From Chitinophaga pinensis (lineage in GTDB: Bacteria > Planctomycetota > Phycisphaerae > Phycisphaerales > SM1A02), in the NCBI GenBank assembly GCA_943329105.2, contig CALQCP020000075.1, positions 1 through 9,488 on the forward strand: a stretch of 9,488 nt of DNA, in the 5' to 3' direction. The notes below the pieces were generated by a model. That model made no database searches. It saw nothing but the letters and a program-made list of their open reading frames with translations, and was not told the origin of the DNA. Shown piece by piece: positions 7,473-9,488 of the stretch; position 1 is the stretch's first letter, and each line of letters begins with the position of its first letter. A program made the translations under genes and the position numbers.

Positions 7473-8018
7473 TTAGGCGCGGCGACGACGGCTGCAGAAG
7501 CCTGCGAGTCCCAAGAGCGCAATGGCGCCTGGGGCTGGAACTGCGGTCACGCCGAGCAGCGTGATGGTGCCGGTCCAGGTGCCGGAGGTGCCAGCAGCAC
7601 CGTAGCCGTTACCGATCCAGATGGACTGGGTTGGATTGGCGGCCATGTTGATGCCGGTCGTGAAGTTCACGGTGCCGGACACGGTGGTGCCGGGGGTGCT
7701 TGAGCCGCCGTTTGCCCAGCTGTAGCGCTGCAAAGCGCTGAGGTTGCTAAAACCACCAACCTGCAGCAGTCCACCAGTGCTGAGAGGCGCTGCGTCCATG
7801 TAGACGCACAGGTCGTCTCCGTAGGTGTAGCTCGTCGACGCGTTCAGCGTCGCATTGACAGTAGCGCCCGTCAGGGTGCCAGTGAGGCTGCCTGCTGCGT
7901 AGGCTTCGGTGAAGTTGAAGCCCGTCCATGTCTGGTTGGTGAACGAGAAGGTCACGTCAGCTGAAGCAGCTGAAACGAGAGCAGCAGCGGCGATGCCGGA
8001 AGCGATGAAAGTCTTCAT
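7473..8018 (-). CDS. Secreted PEP-CTERM-like surface protein
   Basis: The protein has 181 residues. A signal peptide, MKTFIASGIAAAALVSAASA, should be cut before DVTFSF (20/21). The body, about residues 21-158, is rich in Gly, Thr, Ser, Asn and aromatic residues with few charges, and is probably all beta (SGTWTGTITLLGV is the last strand). The tail is VPAPGA (160-165), a short hydrophobic segment, a Cys at 175 and RRRR (177-180). This is a PEP-CTERM sorting signal of the planctomycete VPAPGA type, which an exosortase would process; no exosortase is in the window. The body resembles small PEP-CTERM proteins with a P-domain-like beta sandwich, but this is a weak call and the function is unknown. 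The start is supported by AGGA eight bases upstream. Starts up to 8129 in the same frame would spoil the signal peptide. The gene is divergent from sulfotransferase 2. Confidence 0.85.
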   Translation of the reverse strand: MKTFIASGIAAAALVSAASADVTFSFTNQTWTGFNFTEAYAAGSLTGTLTGATVNATLNASTSYTYGDDLCVYMDAAPLSTGGLLQVGGFSNLSALQRYSWANGGSSTPGTTVSGTVNFTTGINMAANPTQSIWIGNGYGAAGTSGTWTGTITLLGVTAVPAPGAIALLGLAGFCSRRRRA

Positions 8019-8026
8019 GTTGTAAA

Positions 8027-8030
8027 TCCT
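8027..8030 (-). promoter_or_regulatory. Ribosome binding site AGGA of the PEP-CTERM-like gene
   Basis: On the minus strand AGGA lies eight bases before the ATG at 8018. It fixes the start and contrasts with the SD-less sulfotransferase and ATPase genes. Confidence 0.6.
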
Positions 8031-8064
8031 GAAATAAGGGAAACGGGAAGGGAAAGAAAGGGAA
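8031..8064 (-). other. Polypyrimidine leader tract
   Basis: Of the 34 bases on the plus strand, 32 are purines (exceptions T8035 and C8044), so the putative 5' leader of the PEP-CTERM-like mRNA is almost pure pyrimidine with recurring TTCCC/TTTCCC. It lies directly upstream of the AGGA site. It should be unstructured in RNA; any regulatory role is speculative. Confidence 0.5.
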
Positions 8065-8072
8065 TCAAAACC

Positions 8073-8098
8073 GATCAGGGGAAGGGGCCCTGCTGATC
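8073..8098. repeat. Inverted repeat in the divergent intergenic region
   Basis: GATCAG (8073-8078) is mirrored by CTGATC (8093-8098). GGG (8079-8081) can add pairs with CCC (8088-8090) past a 2-nt bulge. It lies 55 bp upstream of the PEP-CTERM-like start. It may be an operator or a leader hairpin. No T-tract follows on either strand, so it is not an obvious terminator. Confidence 0.4.
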
Positions 8099-8128
8099 TG
8101 AGAAGACAATGCCCCCGATTCGCGCTCA

Positions 8129-8148
8129 TGCAAATCGATTGTGCAAAT
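8129..8148. repeat. Pair of TGCAAAT direct repeats
   Basis: TGCAAAT occurs at 8129-8135 and again at 8142-8148 with six bases between them, and the first overlaps the palindrome AATCGATT (8133-8140). The site is upstream of both divergent genes and is a possible regulator-binding site. Two 7-mers can also recur by chance. Confidence 0.35.
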
Positions 8149-8161
8149 TTCCCACCACTCC

Positions 8162-8181
8162 GCAGGGTAAAGTCCCCCTGC
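8162..8181 (+). promoter_or_regulatory. Possible -10 (GGTAAAGT) within a small hairpin, sulfotransferase 2
   Basis: GGTAAAGT (8166-8173) holds a TANNNT hexamer ending ten bases before the ATG at 8184, which predicts a leader of only a few bases. GCAGGG (8162-8167) and CCCTGC (8176-8181) are inverted copies around it. No Shine-Dalgarno precedes the ATG. There is no clear -35. Confidence 0.3.
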
Positions 8182-8183
8182 CG

Positions 8184-9488
8184 ATGCCAGCAACCCCTGA
8201 AATCCCTGATTTAGACGCTTTGCTGGCACGCAGGGCCTTCGGGGAAGTGCTCCAGAGAACCCAAACCAGCCTGCGCCGGAACCCAAGAGACCTGCGGGCC
8301 TGGCACGCCCAAGCGCGGGCAGCCTTCGCCTTGGGGCGCCTCACAGTGGCGGATGAGGCGGTTGAACGCGCCATACGCCTGAACGGGGCGTCCCACGATC
8401 TTGCCCTGCTGCGCGCCATCATTGATCACCGGCTCGGCCGGAGCGATGCTGCCATTGACCGCCTGCGCGGGCTGATCGCCAAAGGAGCACCGAACACGGT
8501 GGACGCCACCATGGCCCTTGCAGAAGTGCTTCACCGCGCCGGGCGTCGCCAAGAACTGCAAACCCTTGTGAGTAGTGGCGGCAACTGGCTTTCCGACCCA
8601 CGCGCGCAGATATTTACAGCGCGCGTCACCGCACTGACGGACCCCGCTGGCACCGCGGACCGCCTGGAAGCCTTTGCACGCAGCGAGGCGCTTGCCCTGG
8701 CACGCCGCATCGCCGGCTTCGACGCCGTCCGCATGCTTGACGCTGCCGGCGAGTACCGCCGCGCCTTCGCATTGGCAGAACACCTGCACGCCACCACCGG
8801 CGAGCAGTTTGACGTTCAAGGCGTGATTGCCGATGCCAACGCACAATCAGCGCTGCTCACCCGCGGCAAGCCATGGTTCACGCCACGCGCGCCCGCAGTG
8901 AATGGTGTTGCGCTGGTTGTTGGCATGCCCCGCAGTGGCACCACCCTGCTTGAACAGATGCTTGATCGCCATTCCGCGGTGACCGGTATCGGTGAGTACG
9001 ACGGAATCAACACGCTTGGTACTGCCGTCATTTCTGCTGGCGCATGGCCAACCGGACTGGCCATGCTGCCCACTGATGAAGCACTCGCCATGCAGCAGAA
9101 CTACCTGTCCGGCATCGCTTCCATGCGGCGCGGCAATACGCAGTGGATGTTCGACAAGTCACTGCAGACCTGGCATTGGCTGCCCGCTGTCGCCGCCGTC
9201 ATGCCGGGCGCCGTGTGTTTCCACATCATGCGCGAACCGCGCGACACGGCGGTGAGCCTGTTCCTCTCGAACTTCCATCCAAAGAACGTCGGTTGGACAA
9301 GTTCGCTCGAAAGCATCCGCCGCATCATCGCCGCCGAACGGGCGCTGGTACCGCAGGCGTTGCAAGCGCTTGGAATACCGCACGAATCGATCGTCTACGA
9401 GGAGTTGGTTGCTGATCCACGCGGCCACATGGAGCGGTGCCTGAAGCGCATGGGATTGGCTATGGAAGAGACCGTCCTTGCGCCGGAA
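8184..9488 (+). CDS. TPR-containing PAPS-dependent sulfotransferase (paralogue 2), 3' end cut
   Basis: 435 residues are present and the frame is open to the window edge; about 50 residues should be missing judging by paralogue 1. It has no signal peptide. The N-terminal helical, TPR-like half (about 10-210) includes AWHAQARAAFALGRLTVADEA. Sulfotransferase motifs are VVGMPRSGTTLLEQMLDRH (245-263), GIGEYDG with Glu271, WMFDK (321-325) and REPRDTAVS (350-358). It is co-linear with paralogue 1: the PRSGTT motif is at residue 249 against 248, and both share AGFDAVRMLD, MPRSGTTLLEQMLDRH, PRDTA and SLESIR. This points to gene duplication. The 3'-phosphate loop reads REP here and RDP in paralogue 1. 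The ATG at 8184 matches the paralogue's start. An in-frame ATG at 8109 is open but would add 25 unaligned residues. The acceptor substrate is unknown. Confidence 0.9.
   Translation, partial: MPATPEIPDLDALLARRAFGEVLQRTQTSLRRNPRDLRAWHAQARAAFALGRLTVADEAVERAIRLNGASHDLALLRAIIDHRLGRSDAAIDRLRGLIAKGAPNTVDATMALAEVLHRAGRRQELQTLVSSGGNWLSDPRAQIFTARVTALTDPAGTADRLEAFARSEALALARRIAGFDAVRMLDAAGEYRRAFALAEHLHATTGEQFDVQGVIADANAQSALLTRGKPWFTPRAPAVNGVALVVGMPRSGTTLLEQMLDRHSAVTGIGEYDGINTLGTAVISAGAWPTGLAMLPTDEALAMQQNYLSGIASMRRGNTQWMFDKSLQTWHWLPAVAAVMPGAVCFHIMREPRDTAVSLFLSNFHPKNVGWTSSLESIRRIIAAERALVPQALQALGIPHESIVYEELVADPRGHMERCLKRMGLAMEETVLAPE

Noticed and set aside
8024..8064. Polypyrimidine tract followed by TTTCAGG on the minus strand, like a eukaryotic 3' splice site
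   Set aside because: The neighbours are bacterial (Tat signal, PEP-CTERM-like tail, intrinsic terminator), and the CAGGA doubles as the ribosome site of an intact gene.
8109..8183. Earlier in-frame ATG for sulfotransferase 2, with a weak GAGAAG upstream
   Set aside because: It would add 25 residues with no counterpart in paralogue 1, and the two proteins align from the ATGs at 8184 and 5995.
8211..8846. Open frame of 211 codons opposite sulfotransferase 2
   Set aside because: It lies antisense to a clearly recognised gene, shows no domain or motif, and is a usual by-product of GC-rich coding DNA. The same applies to the open frames at 1211-1666 (-), 3458-4000 (+) and 6893-7522 (-).

Overview
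The window is GC-rich, gene-dense bacterial chromosome. The best guess for its source is a planctomycete, probably of the Phycisphaerae type. The main reason is the short secreted protein at 7473-8018, which ends in VPAPGA, a short hydrophobic stretch and RRRR, a PEP-CTERM-like tail common in that group. A tricorn-protease tail, a Tat-exported FAD oxidoreductase and TPR-sulfotransferases also fit. This placement rests on recognised sequence style, not on a marker gene.

Layout: (1) 1-261, the 3' end of a tricorn-type S41 protease. (2) 284-1984, a Tat-exported FAD oxidoreductase on the same strand, 22 bp downstream. (3) 2008-4452 on the minus strand, a large exported protein with three related Trp-containing modules and a very Trp/Gly-rich segment, converging on gene 2. 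(4) 4544-5995 on the minus strand, a TPR-sulfotransferase. (5) 6060-6151, four tandem 23-bp repeats. (6) 6144-7385, an AAA_14/DUF4143 ATPase whose start codon lies in the last repeat. (7) A strong minus-strand terminator at 7405-7442. (8) 7473-8018 on the minus strand, the PEP-CTERM-like protein. (9) A 165-bp divergent intergenic region. (10) From 8184 to the right edge, a second TPR-sulfotransferase that is a clear paralogue of gene 4, cut by the window end.

Two themes stand out. First, two paralogous sulfotransferases point away from each other on either side of the ATPase and the PEP-CTERM-like gene, and each lies beside a gene for an exported protein (gene 3 beside gene 4; gene 8 divergent from gene 10). 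Sulfation of surface proteins or glycans is a reasonable but unproven reading. Second, several start codons lack a Shine-Dalgarno sequence and have a TANNNT hexamer 6-10 nt upstream, as expected for leaderless or near-leaderless transcripts. Genes 3 and 8, in contrast, have SD-like sequences. The least explained piece of DNA is the 23-bp repeat array at the ATPase start. I see no defence system, CRISPR array, RNA gene or insertion sequence.
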